Source: Methylotuvimicrobium sp. KM2
GTDB lineage: Bacteria; Pseudomonadota; Gammaproteobacteria; Methylococcales; Methylomonadaceae
Direction of reading: 5' to 3'
NCBI RefSeq assembly: GCF_038051925.1
Contig: NZ_CP150634.1
Location: 2,984,300 to 3,048,299, forward strand
DNA: 64,000 bases
A model generated the notes under the pieces. The model did not search any database, was not told the origin of the DNA, and was given only the letters and a program-made list of their open reading frames with translations. Shown here in pieces: positions 53,459 to 63,890 of this stretch. Position 1 is the first letter of the stretch, and each line of letters begins with the position of its first letter. The position numbers and the translations under genes were made by a program.

Positions 53459-54951
53459 TAGTGTCCACCCATGATTTTTTCGATTTCTTCCGGCTTGTCG
53501 TGTACTCCGAACCGGTCGACAATCGTTGTGGTCGCTTCGTTCATGCCGATAATTTCGACTTCAGCGCCTTCGCGCCGGAACTTGATCACGACCTTGTCCA
53601 ATGCCGTGACCGAGGTTATATCCCAAAAATGCGCGCGATGTAAATCGATGACGACTTTTTCGACCGCTTCTTTAAAATCGAACGATTGAATGAATTTTTC
53701 GGCTGAATTGAAAAAAACCTGACCGACAACGCGATAGATTCTGACGCTTTGATCTTCGTCGATTTCCGATTCGACATATAGAAAATGACTGATCTTGTTG
53801 GCGAAAAACAGCGCCGCCAACAACACGCCGACGAACACGCCAATCGCGAGATTATGTGTAAATACCACTACGATCACGGTCATGATCATAACGACACTGC
53901 TCGAGAGGGGATGTTTCTTCAAATCGAGCACCGAACGCCAACTGAAGGTACCGATCGAAACCATTATCATGACTGCCACGAGCGCGGCCATCGGGATTTT
54001 CGAAATCCATTCGTCGAGAAACACCACCATGATCAGCAGCAGTGTACCAGCCACCAACGTCGACAATCGTCCGCGACCGCCCGATTTGATGTTAATTACC
54101 GATTGTCCTATCATCGCGCATCCTGCCATGCCGCCGAGCAGACCCGCACCGATATTAGCCAGACCTTGGCCTTTACATTCGCGGTTCTTGTCGCTGCCGG
54201 AGTCGGTCAGATCGTCGACGATGGTTGCGGTCATCAACGATTCGAGCAAGCCCACCACGGCCAAGGACGCCGAATAAGGAAAAATAATTTTTAGGGTTTC
54301 AAGCGTCAACGGAACTTCCGGCCACAAAAATATCGGCAAATCGTCGGGCAGTTCGCCCATGTCGCCGACCGTGCGGACGTCCAATCCCAAATAGATCGAC
54401 AAAGCCGTCAATGCGGCGATACAGAGCAACGGCGACGGCACCGACTTGCCGATCACCGGAATCAACGGAAACAAATAAATAATCCCTAATCCGCCTGCGG
54501 TCATCGCGTAAACGTGCCAGGTCACGTTGGTCAATTCCGGCAATTGCGCCATGAAGATCAGAATCGCCAAGGCATTGACGAAACCGGTTACGACCGAGCG
54601 CGACACGAAACTCATTAGACTGCCGAACTTGACGTAGCCGGCGAAGATCTGCAACACGCCGGTCAATAGCGTTGCCGCCAACAGATATTGCAGTCCGTGA
54701 TCCTTGACCAAGGTCACCATCAACAAAGCCATCGCGCCGGTCGCGGCAGATATCATGCCGGGCCGGCCGCCGACGAACGCGGTCACGACCGCAATACAAA
54801 ACGATGCATAGAGGCCGACTTTCGGATCGACGCCGGCAATGATCGAGAATGCGATCGCCTCGGGAATCAGTGCTAGCGCGACGACGATGCCGGCCAATAA
54901 ATCCCCCCGGATATTGCCGAGCCAATCTTGTTTTTTCGATAAAAAGAGCAT
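53458..54951 (-). CDS. SulP-family anion transporter with STAS domain
   Basis: 497 residues: about 12-14 membrane segments (to about 385) followed by a cytoplasmic STAS domain (about 395-490, [20 protein letters not shown]). The N-terminal [20 protein letters not shown] and [20 protein letters not shown] are SulP signatures. Substrate may be bicarbonate (BicA-like) or sulfate; sequence alone does not say. There is no carbonic anhydrase gene next to it, only the coupled Usp gene. Confidence 0.9.
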   Translation of the reverse strand: MLFLSKKQDWLGNIRGDLLAGIVVALALIPEAIAFSIIAGVDPKVGLYASFCIAVVTAFVGGRPGMISAATGAMALLMVTLVKDHGLQYLLAATLLTGVLQIFAGYVKFGSLMSFVSRSVVTGFVNALAILIFMAQLPELTNVTWHVYAMTAGGLGIIYLFPLIPVIGKSVPSPLLCIAALTALSIYLGLDVRTVGDMGELPDDLPIFLWPEVPLTLETLKIIFPYSASLAVVGLLESLMTATIVDDLTDSGSDKNRECKGQGLANIGAGLLGGMAGCAMIGQSVINIKSGGRGRLSTLVAGTLLLIMVVFLDEWISKIPMAALVAVMIMVSIGTFSWRSVLDLKKHPLSSSVVMIMTVIVVVFTHNLAIGVFVGVLLAALFFANKISHFLYVESEIDEDQSVRIYRVVGQVFFNSAEKFIQSFDFKEAVEKVVIDLHRAHFWDITSVTALDKVVIKFRREGAEVEIIGMNEATTTIVDRFGVHDKPEEIEKIMGGH

Positions 54952-55187
54952 GATATTCCTGTCAATACAAAACCGTCGGCGACCGATCCAACCGCCGAAT
55001 GAAAATTAAGAGAACAAATATGTTCACTGCCTTCTTCTCGTATTCTGTCCTGGTTACGAGACGAAAAGAGCCTTCGAAGTCTGCAATCAAATGCAGCTAT
55101 AGTTTAGAAAATCCGGGAAAACATTAAGGTGAGTATGTTTATGAGTCATCGAGACTAAATTTAATAGTGTTGGAATCCGGTTTATCT

Positions 55188-55715
55188 TCATATCGTCAAC
55201 CAAAACAGCAGCAGCGACAGACCGGCTAGGTAAGCAGCCGTCAGTTTAATTTTCTGTTCCGGCAATAACGCCCGCCAATAGGCCAATCTTCGCCTTCTAT
55301 ATTTGAGCCAGGCTGCGGAACAGTTTCTTTTCAAGCGCCGGACAATATGCGGAAATGCACGGACGAAACGATATAATCCATACAGTCCAATCAACAAAAC
55401 CGCATTGACGATGATCGTCTCGCTTTGATGATGATCGGTATGTAGCAAATGTTCGAGTATCTCTTCGACATAGCCTTCGATAAACTCGATTAGCAGATGC
55501 AGAATTTCAAAAACCGAATGCATGATTTCGATTGCGAAATCCAACAGGTCTTCGAAAAACAGCAGCGCGAGAAACAGCCAAAAGAACTGCCGAGCGACTC
55601 TTGCGAGCATCTGCCGATCGCTTTCGTCAGGCGATGCAGGAGCGGGCTTTTTAAATATACCGATCATCCATCCGTTAATTTGCGATTTCTTCAGTTTTTC
55701 AATGAAATCAAACAC
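55188..55715 (-). CDS. Membrane protein of unknown function
   Basis: 175 residues with predicted helices near 44-60, 63-82 (rich in Glu and His), 101-120 and 155-172. The middle segment EEILEHLLHTDHHQSE is strikingly His- and acid-rich and lies at a membrane edge, which could bind metal. I do not recognise the family. It lies 51 bases before the end of the MarR gene's transcript (same strand) and may be co-transcribed with it. Confidence 0.7.
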   Translation of the reverse strand: MFDFIEKLKKSQINGWMIGIFKKPAPASPDESDRQMLARVARQFFWLFLALLFFEDLLDFAIEIMHSVFEILHLLIEFIEGYVEEILEHLLHTDHHQSETIIVNAVLLIGLYGLYRFVRAFPHIVRRLKRNCSAAWLKYRRRRLAYWRALLPEQKIKLTAAYLAGLSLLLFWLTI

Positions 55716-55765
55716 ACAATTTGCCTTTGATGTTATTGCCGCGCGTTACGGCACCGAAGAGAATT

Positions 55766-56200
55766 TTAGGACATATCGGGCTCGTTGCCGCAAATAGCCC
55801 CTTTAACCCGGCACAACAACCGGGTGACCAATGCTTGCTCATCCGGCGACAATGCGCCTAACACCTCGGCTTCTACCTGATCGGCAATGTCCCATAATTT
55901 TTGCATGACCGGCAATGCATTTTCGGTCAACTCGAGCCGATAGGCGCGCCGATCATCGCTGTCTTTGATGCGGCGCACCAAATTCCGCGCTTCGAGTTGA
56001 TCGAGCTGCTTGACCAGTGTGATCGGTTTGATATCGAGAATATCGGCCAAATCGACTTGTCGGCAGTTAGGGTTTTCGGACAAATGCACCAAGACCCGCC
56101 ATTGCGAATGAGTAATACCGATAATTTCGGCATTTTTATTAAACCGCTGACGAATGACGTGACTGATTTCGTAGCTGAGAAAGCCGAAACGAAAATGCAT
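55766..56200 (-). CDS. MarR-family transcriptional regulator
   Basis: 144 residues with the winged helix-turn-helix of MarR: SQWRVLVHLSENPNCRQVDLADILD, KPITLVKQLDQLEARNLVRR and the wing SDDRRAYRLELTENA. The helices at both ends form the dimer interface. Its neighbour downstream is the His-rich membrane protein, which it may control. Two copies of AGATTGGCTT lie just upstream of its start. Confidence 0.92.
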   Translation of the reverse strand: MHFRFGFLSYEISHVIRQRFNKNAEIIGITHSQWRVLVHLSENPNCRQVDLADILDIKPITLVKQLDQLEARNLVRRIKDSDDRRAYRLELTENALPVMQKLWDIADQVEAEVLGALSPDEQALVTRLLCRVKGAICGNEPDMS

Positions 56201-56202
56201 AT

Positions 56203-56250
56203 AGATTGGCTTTAATATAGTAAGCGAGGGGCATTATATTAGATTGGCTT
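56203..56250. promoter_or_regulatory. Repeated AGATTGGCTT upstream of marR
   Basis: AGATTGGCTT occurs at 56203-56212 and 56241-56250, both within AT-rich sequence and 38 bases apart. It could be the operator of the adjacent regulator. It is a direct, not inverted, repeat, so it is only a weak candidate for a MarR site. Confidence 0.3.
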
Positions 56251-56252
56251 AA

Positions 56253-56908
56253 ACGCAACAAGTATAAATTTGGTTGAAAACAATCCCAGCGCTGAAGACG
56301 AACACTCAATTTCCTTAAATCATCAAGCAATATCAATCGTTGAGGAACACTAAAATCCTGACAATAACCATGCTAATAAGTTATCAAAAAACATGCCGTC
56401 ACATTTTTACTCATTCTTGTATCATTTAGCCCAAATACAACAATATTTTGCATAATGCCAACAGCATTACTATAATCATTATCGAACTTAGGTTTGGGTT
56501 GAAACTTGAAAAATGCCTGTGTTTGATTTCATTCCAAAAAGCACGCCCTCTTATTCGAATGAATGAAACTAGTACTCACTCATCTTTACAATGTCGGGTG
56601 AAAATCGTTTAGCTCAGCGTAATTCCGCTCATCCTTCGACAGGACTCTCCTGAGCGCAGCCAAAAGCTCAGGAGAGCAGATTTACTCTTACCTTTCAAGA
56701 CAAGATTAACTGAGTACTTGGGGCTCAGCAACCGATTTTCGGAAGTTATATGAACAATATCCTTACAAAACTATTAATGGCTCCGTTTTAGAAACGAAGC
56801 AAGATACGCTTGCGCCTTAACAAGTCGCTTAATCGACAAGGCATGGTCGAATATATTGTAATTCCGCTCTCTTAAACCGATACTCAACAATTATCCGCCT
56901 ATAAATCC
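56253..56908. other. Long divergent gap marR-hpnN
   Basis: About 650 bases, AT-rich, with no gene I can support. It contains one strong hairpin (56645-56676). The promoter of hpnN must lie here, but I see no clear boxes. Confidence 0.5.
56645..56676. repeat. Perfect 11-bp stem hairpin
   Basis: CTCTCCTGAGC and GCTCAGGAGAG pair perfectly around a 10-base loop. The left flank CCTTCGACAGGACTC resembles a common REP-type border. No T-run follows. Confidence 0.65.
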
Positions 56909-59536
56909 ATGGCAAAACATACCGCATCGATACAAACCCGCTTACTCGAATCCATCGCAATACTTCCTTTGCGTTTTCCTTGGATTTTGTTGTCATTGTT
57001 TGTTTTGTTATGCGCTCTGAGCCTGAACTACACAATCAAAAATCTCGGCATCAATAACAACACCGCAGAGTTATTGTCTCAAGAACTGCCATTTCAAAAG
57101 GTTAGACTCAGATTGGAGGAAGCATTTCCGCTCGATGCCGCCGCGATTATTGCCATTGTCGAATCGGACACGCCAGAAGAAACCTCTCTCGCCGCTACAT
57201 ACCTAGAAGAGAATTTGCGGACGAGGCAAAACCTATTCGAATCGGTTTATATTCCTGAAGACAATCCTTTTTTCCGGCAACAGGGTTTTTTATTCCTGAA
57301 TTTGGACGATCTCGAAGCCTTATCGGAAAAACTGGTCGACGCCCAGCCGTTTATCGGCCATCTATCCAAAAATTATCACTTCGCTGGTTTTTTAGACATT
57401 CTCTCCCTGGCGCTAACGGAAAGCGATCGCGACTTAACGATGCCGATCGACCCGTTATTGAGCGCTTTCAATGAAACGGTGTCCGCAACCCAAGAAAACC
57501 GCCATCATTATTTATCTTGGCAAAAAATGCTGACCGAAGACAGCTTCGGAAAAGACCAAGCCCGCCGTCTCGTCATCGCTAAACCGCATCTCGATTTCAG
57601 CGATTTGATGCCGGCAGAAAAACCGATGAACTACCTCAGAGCGCTTTCCGAAAAAATGCAATCGCGGTTTCCGGGCGTGCGCCTGAGTTTCACCGGCGAA
57701 GTGGCGTTGGAACACGAAGAAATGGAAAGCGTTAACGAAAGCATGGTCATTTCCGGAGTCGTTTCGCTGATCTTGGTTTGTTCCGCGCTTTGGCTAGGGC
57801 TTCGCTCGGTAAGATTGGTTTTCTCGACCTTCATCGCATTGATCGCCGGACTCGTCCTAACCGCCGGGTTTGCTGCTGTCGCCATTGGCCACTTGAATCT
57901 AATCTCGGTCGCATTCGCGGTTTTGTATATAGGACTGGGCGTCGATTTCGCGACCCACCTATGCTTGCGTTATCAAGAGTGCCGCCTGCATGCCATGCCA
58001 ACCGATGCGGCCATTTCGGATAGTATTCATACGGTAGGTCCGTCATTGTTTTTATGCGCTTTGACGACCGCGATCGGCTTTTTCGCATTCATACCCACCG
58101 ACTTCAAGGGCGTTTCGGAACTCGGTATCATTTCCGGCGCCGGCATGTTTATCGGCTTGGCAATTTCACTGCTTCTGCTGCCCGCCTTGTTGAAATTGAT
58201 GCGTTTCAAACCGATAAGCGCGAAGCCTACCGCAACACTGCCGGATTGGCTCTATCAATTTCCGTTCCGCCATTCCAGGTCTATCCGCAAGATCGCATTA
58301 TTACTGGCGGTTGCTAGCGGCATTATTTTGACGCAATTAACTTTCGATTCAAACCCAATCCATTTACGAGACCCGAAAACCCCGTCGGTTGTCGCATTTA
58401 AAAAATTATTGCAAAGCAAAACCGACTCGCCGTTCATCATTTCCGCACTCACCGACAGTCTGGAAGAAGCCGACAACCTGGCCGCGAAATTCAGCGGATT
58501 ATCGAGCGTTCATGAAGCAATCACACTGAGCAATCTCGTACCCGAACAGCAAGACGAAAAATTAGACATCCTCGATACACTCAATTTGATCATGCCCGCG
58601 CAGCTCGATCGATTCGACCGCGCTTACGAAAAATCGGATATCAGAAGCGCTTTAATCAAATTCGACCAATCGTTGAAACAAACCTTGTCGCAAAATGCCA
58701 CACCGGTTTCGGCCGAATTGCTTGAGCAACTTCGCCGAAACATTCAAGCTTTCATCGACCATGCCGACAAGGCCGAACAACCCGATGCGGTCTATTCGCA
58801 GCTGGAAACCAATGTGATGATTTTATTGCCGGAAACGATGCGTATGTTGCGGGAAGGCCTAACCGCTACCGAATTTGCAATCGACGATATTCCCGAAACT
58901 GTCAAAAGCCATTGGATCAGCCCTAACGGTATCGTTCGACTGCTGGTTCTACCCGAGCAAGACCTTAATGACCCAGGACATCTAAAAGTATTCGTCAATC
59001 AAGTACTGGATACCTATCCGCAAGTATTCGGCTTGCCGATCGGCGACGTCACTTCAGGTCAAGCAGTTGTCGACGCGTTTATAGAAGCCTTTTCAAGCGC
59101 CCTGGCGTTTATCGTTATTTTATTACTCGTCATCACACGCAGCATCAAGACGACAATATTGATCATTGCGCCGCTATTATTGGCCGCAATCCTGACCGGT
59201 GCATTCAATGTCCTGCTCAACAATCCATTCAATTTCGCGAATATCATCGTCTTGCCTTTGCTATTGGGGATGGGAGTCGACAGCGCGATTCATATCGTGT
59301 ATCGACTACAACACAAACAAAGTAATCAAACCGACTTGCTGCAATCGAGTTCGGCGCGCGGCGTGTTTTTCAGCGCATTAACGACATTATGTAGCTTTAC
59401 AAGCCTGGCGTTTACTTCCCACCTGGGAATCGCCAGTATGGGGCTATTGTTGTCGATCGGTATTACGATGACTCTAGCCAGCAGTCTAATTGTTCTACCG
59501 GCGTTAATTAACACCAACAAACAAAAACGATCCTAA
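56909..59536 (+). CDS. hpnN: Hopanoid-associated RND/MMPL transporter
   Basis: 875 residues, the usual HpnN size. Twelve membrane helices in two halves, with one helix (about 24-42) before the first large periplasmic domain (about 43-265) and another before the second (about 470-720). The sterol-sensing-like helix bundles carry LYIGLGVDFATHLCLRYQE in half 1 and LLLGMGVDSAIHIVYRLQ in half 2, each with the conserved G-x-D. HpnN moves hopanoids to the outer membrane in Rhodopseudomonas. Here it stands apart from the squalene-hopene cyclase genes, next to copCD and dxs. Confidence 0.88.
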   Translation: MAKHTASIQTRLLESIAILPLRFPWILLSLFVLLCALSLNYTIKNLGINNNTAELLSQELPFQKVRLRLEEAFPLDAAAIIAIVESDTPEETSLAATYLEENLRTRQNLFESVYIPEDNPFFRQQGFLFLNLDDLEALSEKLVDAQPFIGHLSKNYHFAGFLDILSLALTESDRDLTMPIDPLLSAFNETVSATQENRHHYLSWQKMLTEDSFGKDQARRLVIAKPHLDFSDLMPAEKPMNYLRALSEKMQSRFPGVRLSFTGEVALEHEEMESVNESMVISGVVSLILVCSALWLGLRSVRLVFSTFIALIAGLVLTAGFAAVAIGHLNLISVAFAVLYIGLGVDFATHLCLRYQECRLHAMPTDAAISDSIHTVGPSLFLCALTTAIGFFAFIPTDFKGVSELGIISGAGMFIGLAISLLLLPALLKLMRFKPISAKPTATLPDWLYQFPFRHSRSIRKIALLLAVASGIILTQLTFDSNPIHLRDPKTPSVVAFKKLLQSKTDSPFIISALTDSLEEADNLAAKFSGLSSVHEAITLSNLVPEQQDEKLDILDTLNLIMPAQLDRFDRAYEKSDIRSALIKFDQSLKQTLSQNATPVSAELLEQLRRNIQAFIDHADKAEQPDAVYSQLETNVMILLPETMRMLREGLTATEFAIDDIPETVKSHWISPNGIVRLLVLPEQDLNDPGHLKVFVNQVLDTYPQVFGLPIGDVTSGQAVVDAFIEAFSSALAFIVILLLVITRSIKTTILIIAPLLLAAILTGAFNVLLNNPFNFANIIVLPLLLGMGVDSAIHIVYRLQHKQSNQTDLLQSSSARGVFFSALTTLCSFTSLAFTSHLGIASMGLLLSIGITMTLASSLIVLPALINTNKQKRS

Positions 59537-59566
59537 TCATTTTTCTTTCTAAACCTTTTTAATCCA

Positions 59567-59923
59567 ATGTTTAAATACTTTTTTCAACTCGTTTTCTTAT
59601 TGTTTACCTTAAGTTTAGGCGACGTTTTTGCCCATGCCGTAGTCACCGAAACCTCATTAAAAATCGACCCGATTCAGGCCGGCAAAGCCAGTCAGGTATC
59701 GCTGACCTTTAATTCCAGAGTCGAACTGGCTTTATCGCATTTCGATCTGGTCAAAAAAGGCGATATTCACGAAAGACTAAAGGTCGATCAAGGTCAAAAA
59801 CGAGGCGAAGTCATCATCGAGCTTCCTGCACTCGATCCCGGAGAGCATGCGATTCGGCTCAAAGTATTCGCCGCCGACGGTCATTTGACCGAAGACATCA
59901 TTCATTTTTTTGTTGTCGAATAA
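59567..59923 (+). CDS. copC: Periplasmic copper-binding protein CopC
   Basis: 118 residues: a signal peptide (FQLVFLLFTLSLGDVFA) and a short beta-sandwich. The mature protein should begin with His (HAVVTETSL), and a late AADGHLTED supplies the Asp-x-His copper ligands; together these form the Cu(II) site of CopC. No Met-rich Cu(I) loop is visible, so it is of the Cu(II)-only class. The copD gene starts 10 bases after its stop. Confidence 0.92.
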   Translation: MFKYFFQLVFLLFTLSLGDVFAHAVVTETSLKIDPIQAGKASQVSLTFNSRVELALSHFDLVKKGDIHERLKVDQGQKRGEVIIELPALDPGEHAIRLKVFAADGHLTEDIIHFFVVE

Positions 59924-59933
59924 GGGCTTTGCA

Positions 59934-61574
59934 ATGGGTGGGTTAGCTGATTTTCTGGACTCTCTAGTCGGCGGCGTCGACCGCGTCTTCTTTAGCGTGG
60001 TGATCGGCGGATTGGTTTGGGGCTTGTTTATATTGAGACCATGGAATACCCGCGAGCGTTATTCCGAACCACAACTCAATTCGACCGTCACTTTGATCTA
60101 CTACGGCGCTTTAGGTCTTTCTTTATCTCAAGCCTTATCGCTGATAATAAAAGTATGGTTGATGAGCGCAACCTTAGGCGTATGGCCATTTCCGGCATTT
60201 GCCGAAACCATTCAATTTAAAGCCGGCATGGCCCGCATGCTATTGGCTGGAGGCTTGGCATTCTATATCGGCCATACACTCATCACTCAACCTGCCGCGA
60301 AAGACAGATGGTTTCTTGCCGGAGCAATCGCCACGCTGGTACTTATTGCCGGTGCTTGGCTTGCGCATGGCGCGGGCCGCTATGAAGCGCGCATTCAATT
60401 GATGACGCTGACCGTAATACATCAAACCGGCGCCGCGATTTGGGTCGGAGGCATATTTCAATTGCTTAATATCTGGCGATTAACTCGGCGAAAAACCATA
60501 GCCGTCGATATTTGGCCGGCGTTTCTAAAAAAATTCACCGTTATCGGAATCGCCTCGCTTGCCATTTTACTGCTAACCGGACTGCCGATGACCTTCGAAT
60601 ACATCGATAGTTGGAACGGTTTTATCGGCACAGGCTATGGCAATTTATTACTAGTCAAGTTATTCATGCTAGGCATTGCTCTGTTTTTGGCTTATTTGAA
60701 TAACCGAGGAACCCGGGAATATTTAGCGCAACATCGGGAAACAAAGCTCTACCGAGAAATACCCTATTACATCCAGGCTGAAACCTTTATCTTGATCAGT
60801 ATATTGTTTACCGCCGTCAGTCTGGCAACCCAACCGCCCGCGGTTGATATTCCGGAAACCACCGCGACCTGGCAGGAAACTCTCGCTACTTTTAAACCTC
60901 GCATCCCAATGATGACTTCGCCGACACACGAAGAATTGATGGCCGGCGAACCCGGAAGAACGGCAATTGTCGGCCAAGTCCCGTCGCGCGCAATGACCGA
61001 TTGGTCTGATTATAACCACAATATCGCCGGCGTCTTCGTCGCAACTATTGCATTACTGTCGATCTATGCCAATCTACGTCCGCCACCCCCGCATCGCGGA
61101 CCCTTATGGCCGCTAGGCTTCGCAATCCTCGGACTATTTCTGTTTATTCGTAGCGATCCGGAAGTCTGGCCGCTAGGGCCGGTCGGCTTTTGGGAAAGCA
61201 CATTGAATAGCGGCGAAATTTTACAACATCGTATCGCGACTCTCTTGGCCTTCATCATGGGCGTACTGGAATATAAAGCGCGGCACCCTAATAACGTGCA
61301 TAGAAAGCTGGTGTACATGTTTCCGATACTTGGAGCTTTTGGCGGTTTGATGCTGCTGACGCATTCTCATGTCGGCTTTCAAGCTAAATCAGCCTTCTTG
61401 ATTCAAGCCGGACACACCTTGATGGGCTTTTTTTCAATACTCGTAGCCAGCGGGCGCTGGCTTGAAATACAACTGAACGACCCGAAACAAAAACAAATCG
61501 CAGGCCTAATCTCTGCGTTCGCGATGTTACAAGTCGGCATGATTTTGATGTTCTATCAAGAGCCGCTTTATTAA
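59934..61574 (+). CDS. copD: CopD-family copper membrane protein (long form)
   Basis: 546 residues, longer than a typical CopD of about 300. The first 300 residues have about eight helices with conserved His in AHGAGRYE, VIHQTGAAIWVGG and the CopD core. Then comes a soluble segment (about 305-360) followed by four to five more helices (to the end; includes LLTHSHVGFQAK with paired His). It probably moves copper delivered by CopC across or into the inner membrane. The ATG at 59934 is preferred over an in-frame TTG at 59910 that overlaps copC. Confidence 0.88.
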   Translation: MGGLADFLDSLVGGVDRVFFSVVIGGLVWGLFILRPWNTRERYSEPQLNSTVTLIYYGALGLSLSQALSLIIKVWLMSATLGVWPFPAFAETIQFKAGMARMLLAGGLAFYIGHTLITQPAAKDRWFLAGAIATLVLIAGAWLAHGAGRYEARIQLMTLTVIHQTGAAIWVGGIFQLLNIWRLTRRKTIAVDIWPAFLKKFTVIGIASLAILLLTGLPMTFEYIDSWNGFIGTGYGNLLLVKLFMLGIALFLAYLNNRGTREYLAQHRETKLYREIPYYIQAETFILISILFTAVSLATQPPAVDIPETTATWQETLATFKPRIPMMTSPTHEELMAGEPGRTAIVGQVPSRAMTDWSDYNHNIAGVFVATIALLSIYANLRPPPPHRGPLWPLGFAILGLFLFIRSDPEVWPLGPVGFWESTLNSGEILQHRIATLLAFIMGVLEYKARHPNNVHRKLVYMFPILGAFGGLMLLTHSHVGFQAKSAFLIQAGHTLMGFFSILVASGRWLEIQLNDPKQKQIAGLISAFAMLQVGMILMFYQEPLY

Positions 61575-61628
61575 GCCTTTCGGCACGCTTCGTTTGATGG
61601 CTAATGAAGCATCCATTGAGAAAATACT

Positions 61629-63491
61629 ATGAACCTAGCTAACGACTATCCATTACTGAGCCTGATCGATAAACCGGCGGATTTACGAAAACTGACCAAA
61701 ACCAATCTGGTTCCGCTTGCGAAAGAACTGCGCGAGTTTTTAACTCACACGGTCAGTATTTCCGGCGGGCATTTCTCGGCAGGCCTCGGCACCGTGGAGT
61801 TGACCGTGGCGCTGCATTACGTGTTCGATACGCCGCGCGATCAATTGGTTTGGGATGTCGGCCATCAGGCCTATCCGCATAAGATTCTGACCGGGCGCAA
61901 GGAGCGCATGACGACGATCCGCACCCGCGACGGCATTTGCGCGTTTCCGAATCGTGACGAGAGCGAGTACGATGCCTTCGGCGTCGGCCATTCAAGCACG
62001 TCGATCAGCGCGGCCTTAGGCATGGCGATCGCATCGGGTTTGCGCGGCGAGGACAAGCACTGCGTCGCGATCATCGGCGACGGCAGCATCACCGGCGGCA
62101 TGGCCTTCGAGGCGATGAATCATGCCGGTGCGATCGATGCGAATCTACTGGTGATCCTAAACGATAACGATATGTCGATTTCGCCGAATGTCGGCGCGTT
62201 GAATAATTATCTGACTAAGATTCTGTCGAGTAAGATTTATTCTTCGGTACGCGAAGAAAGCAAGAAAGTCTTGAGCAGCATGCCGAGCGTCTGGGAACTG
62301 GCGCGCAAGACCGAGGAGCACATGAAAGGCATGATCGTGCCGGGCACCTTGTTCGAGGAAATGGGTTTCAATTATATCGGCCCGATCGACGGTCACGATC
62401 TGGACATGCTGGTGTCGACGCTGGAGAATCTGAAGCAAATTTCCGGCCCGCGCTTCTTGCATATCGTCACCAAGAAAGGCAAGGGCTATCCGCCGGCGGA
62501 GAAAGACCCGCTTGCTTATCACGGCGTCCCGGCCTTCGACCCGAGCCGGGATTGCCTGCCGAAATCGGCTCCTTCTCCGCATCCGACTTATACGCAGGTG
62601 TTCGGCCAATGGCTCTGCGACATGGCCGAGCAGGACGAGCGCCTGTGCGGCATCACCCCGGCAATGCGCGAAGGCTCGGGTTTGGTCGCATTTTCCGAAC
62701 GCTTTCCGAAGCGCTATTTCGATGTCGCCATCGCCGAGCAGCATGCCGTAACCTTGGCGGCGGGCCTGGCTTGCGAGGGCGCAAAGCCGGTCGTCGCTAT
62801 CTATTCGACATTTTTACAACGCGGCTACGATCAATTGATACACGATGTGGTCTTGCAAGACTTGGATGTATTGTTCGCGCTCGACCGCGCGGGTTTGGTC
62901 GGCCCGGACGGCCCGACCCATGCCGGCAGTTTCGATTACACCTACATGCGCTGTTTGCCGAATATGCTGATCATGGCGCCGGCCGACGAGGACGAATGCC
63001 GGCAGATGCTCTATACCGGTTATATTCATAAAGGCCCGGCTTCGGTGCGTTATCCGCGCGGCAAGGGTCCTGGCGTGCCGGTCGATTGCAGCATGACCGC
63101 CCTACCGATCGGCAAGGCCGAAATTCGCCACCAAGGCGGACGTATCGCGATGCTCGCCTTCGGCAGCATGGTAGCGCCATCGATCGAGGCCGGCAAGCAA
63201 CTCGGCGCGACCGTCGTCAACATGCGTTTCGTCAAGCCGCTCGATGAAGCGTTGATTCTGGAACTGGCCAAGAGTCACGATGTCATCGTTACGGTCGAAG
63301 AAAATGTCGTCGCCGGCGGCGCCGGCAGCGCGGTCAACGAATTTCTGCAAGCGCAAAGAATCATGATGCCGGTGTTGAATATCGGCCTGCCCGACGCCTT
63401 CATCGAACAAGGCACGCGCGAGGAATTACTGAGCTATTGCGGATTGGATACACAAGGTATATTGCAGAGCATCAAGCAATTTTGCGCGTGA
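61629..63491 (+). CDS. dxs: 1-deoxy-D-xylulose-5-phosphate synthase
   Basis: 620 residues, standard for DXS, the first step of the MEP isoprenoid pathway (pyruvate + glyceraldehyde 3-phosphate). The thiamine-diphosphate motif [17 protein letters not shown] ... LNDNDMS is at about 150-185, the catalytic Glu in AIAEQHAV near 370 and the transketolase pyrimidine-domain [15 protein letters not shown] near 430. From about 61780 on, the gene is visibly richer in G/C at third positions than copCD. It supplies precursors for hopanoids, quinones and carotenoids, consistent with hpnN nearby. Confidence 0.96.
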   Translation: MNLANDYPLLSLIDKPADLRKLTKTNLVPLAKELREFLTHTVSISGGHFSAGLGTVELTVALHYVFDTPRDQLVWDVGHQAYPHKILTGRKERMTTIRTRDGICAFPNRDESEYDAFGVGHSSTSISAALGMAIASGLRGEDKHCVAIIGDGSITGGMAFEAMNHAGAIDANLLVILNDNDMSISPNVGALNNYLTKILSSKIYSSVREESKKVLSSMPSVWELARKTEEHMKGMIVPGTLFEEMGFNYIGPIDGHDLDMLVSTLENLKQISGPRFLHIVTKKGKGYPPAEKDPLAYHGVPAFDPSRDCLPKSAPSPHPTYTQVFGQWLCDMAEQDERLCGITPAMREGSGLVAFSERFPKRYFDVAIAEQHAVTLAAGLACEGAKPVVAIYSTFLQRGYDQLIHDVVLQDLDVLFALDRAGLVGPDGPTHAGSFDYTYMRCLPNMLIMAPADEDECRQMLYTGYIHKGPASVRYPRGKGPGVPVDCSMTALPIGKAEIRHQGGRIAMLAFGSMVAPSIEAGKQLGATVVNMRFVKPLDEALILELAKSHDVIVTVEENVVAGGAGSAVNEFLQAQRIMMPVLNIGLPDAFIEQGTREELLSYCGLDTQGILQSIKQFCA

Positions 63492-63534
63492 CATCATTGG
63501 CGAAAGCCGGCTTTGCTCGATTGACCATAGATAA

Positions 63535-63713
63535 ACCTAAATTCGGCAGTTCAACCATGAAGCACATGAAGTTCATGAAGTATTTCAATAGATTACCTAA
63601 ACATTGCAGCTAATCTTTCGGGTGAGCGAAAGTTGTTCATAAACGAATGACAAGTTATTGAGTTAACTTCTTATTCTTCATGATCTTCATGGTGAAATGC
63701 TTTTTCTAAGATA
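63535..63713. repeat. Family H repeat, copy H2
   Basis: Ends AACCATGAAGCACATGAAG and CTTCATGATCTTCATGGTG with the tail ATGCTTTTTCTAAG match H1 at 8675-8843; the interiors differ. Confidence 0.7.
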
Positions 63714-63799
63714 AAGCACTTCGCCTAGGGGCGAATTCATTGAATTCAGGACAATTAGGACTTCGAAACAAACCGTGGAAGTTGAGCGTCGGTGGCTTT

Positions 63800-63823
63800 C
63801 CCTCACCTAGCGTTAGGTAAGGG
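63800..63823. repeat. Family E palindrome E3
   Basis: CCTCACCTAGCGTTAGGTAAGG, one base from perfect. It is preceded by GGCTTTCC as in copy E2. Confidence 0.7.
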
Positions 63824-63835
63824 ACGACGAAGGCG

Positions 63836-63890
63836 CGCTCCCACGGCGGGCGATTGATACACCGTGGGAGCGATCCCCAGATCGCGATTT
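63836..63890. repeat. Family K hairpin copy
   Basis: CGCTCCCACGG and CCGTGGGAGCG form a perfect 11-bp stem around a longer loop, followed by ATCGCGAT-type sequence as near 38593. Confidence 0.65.
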
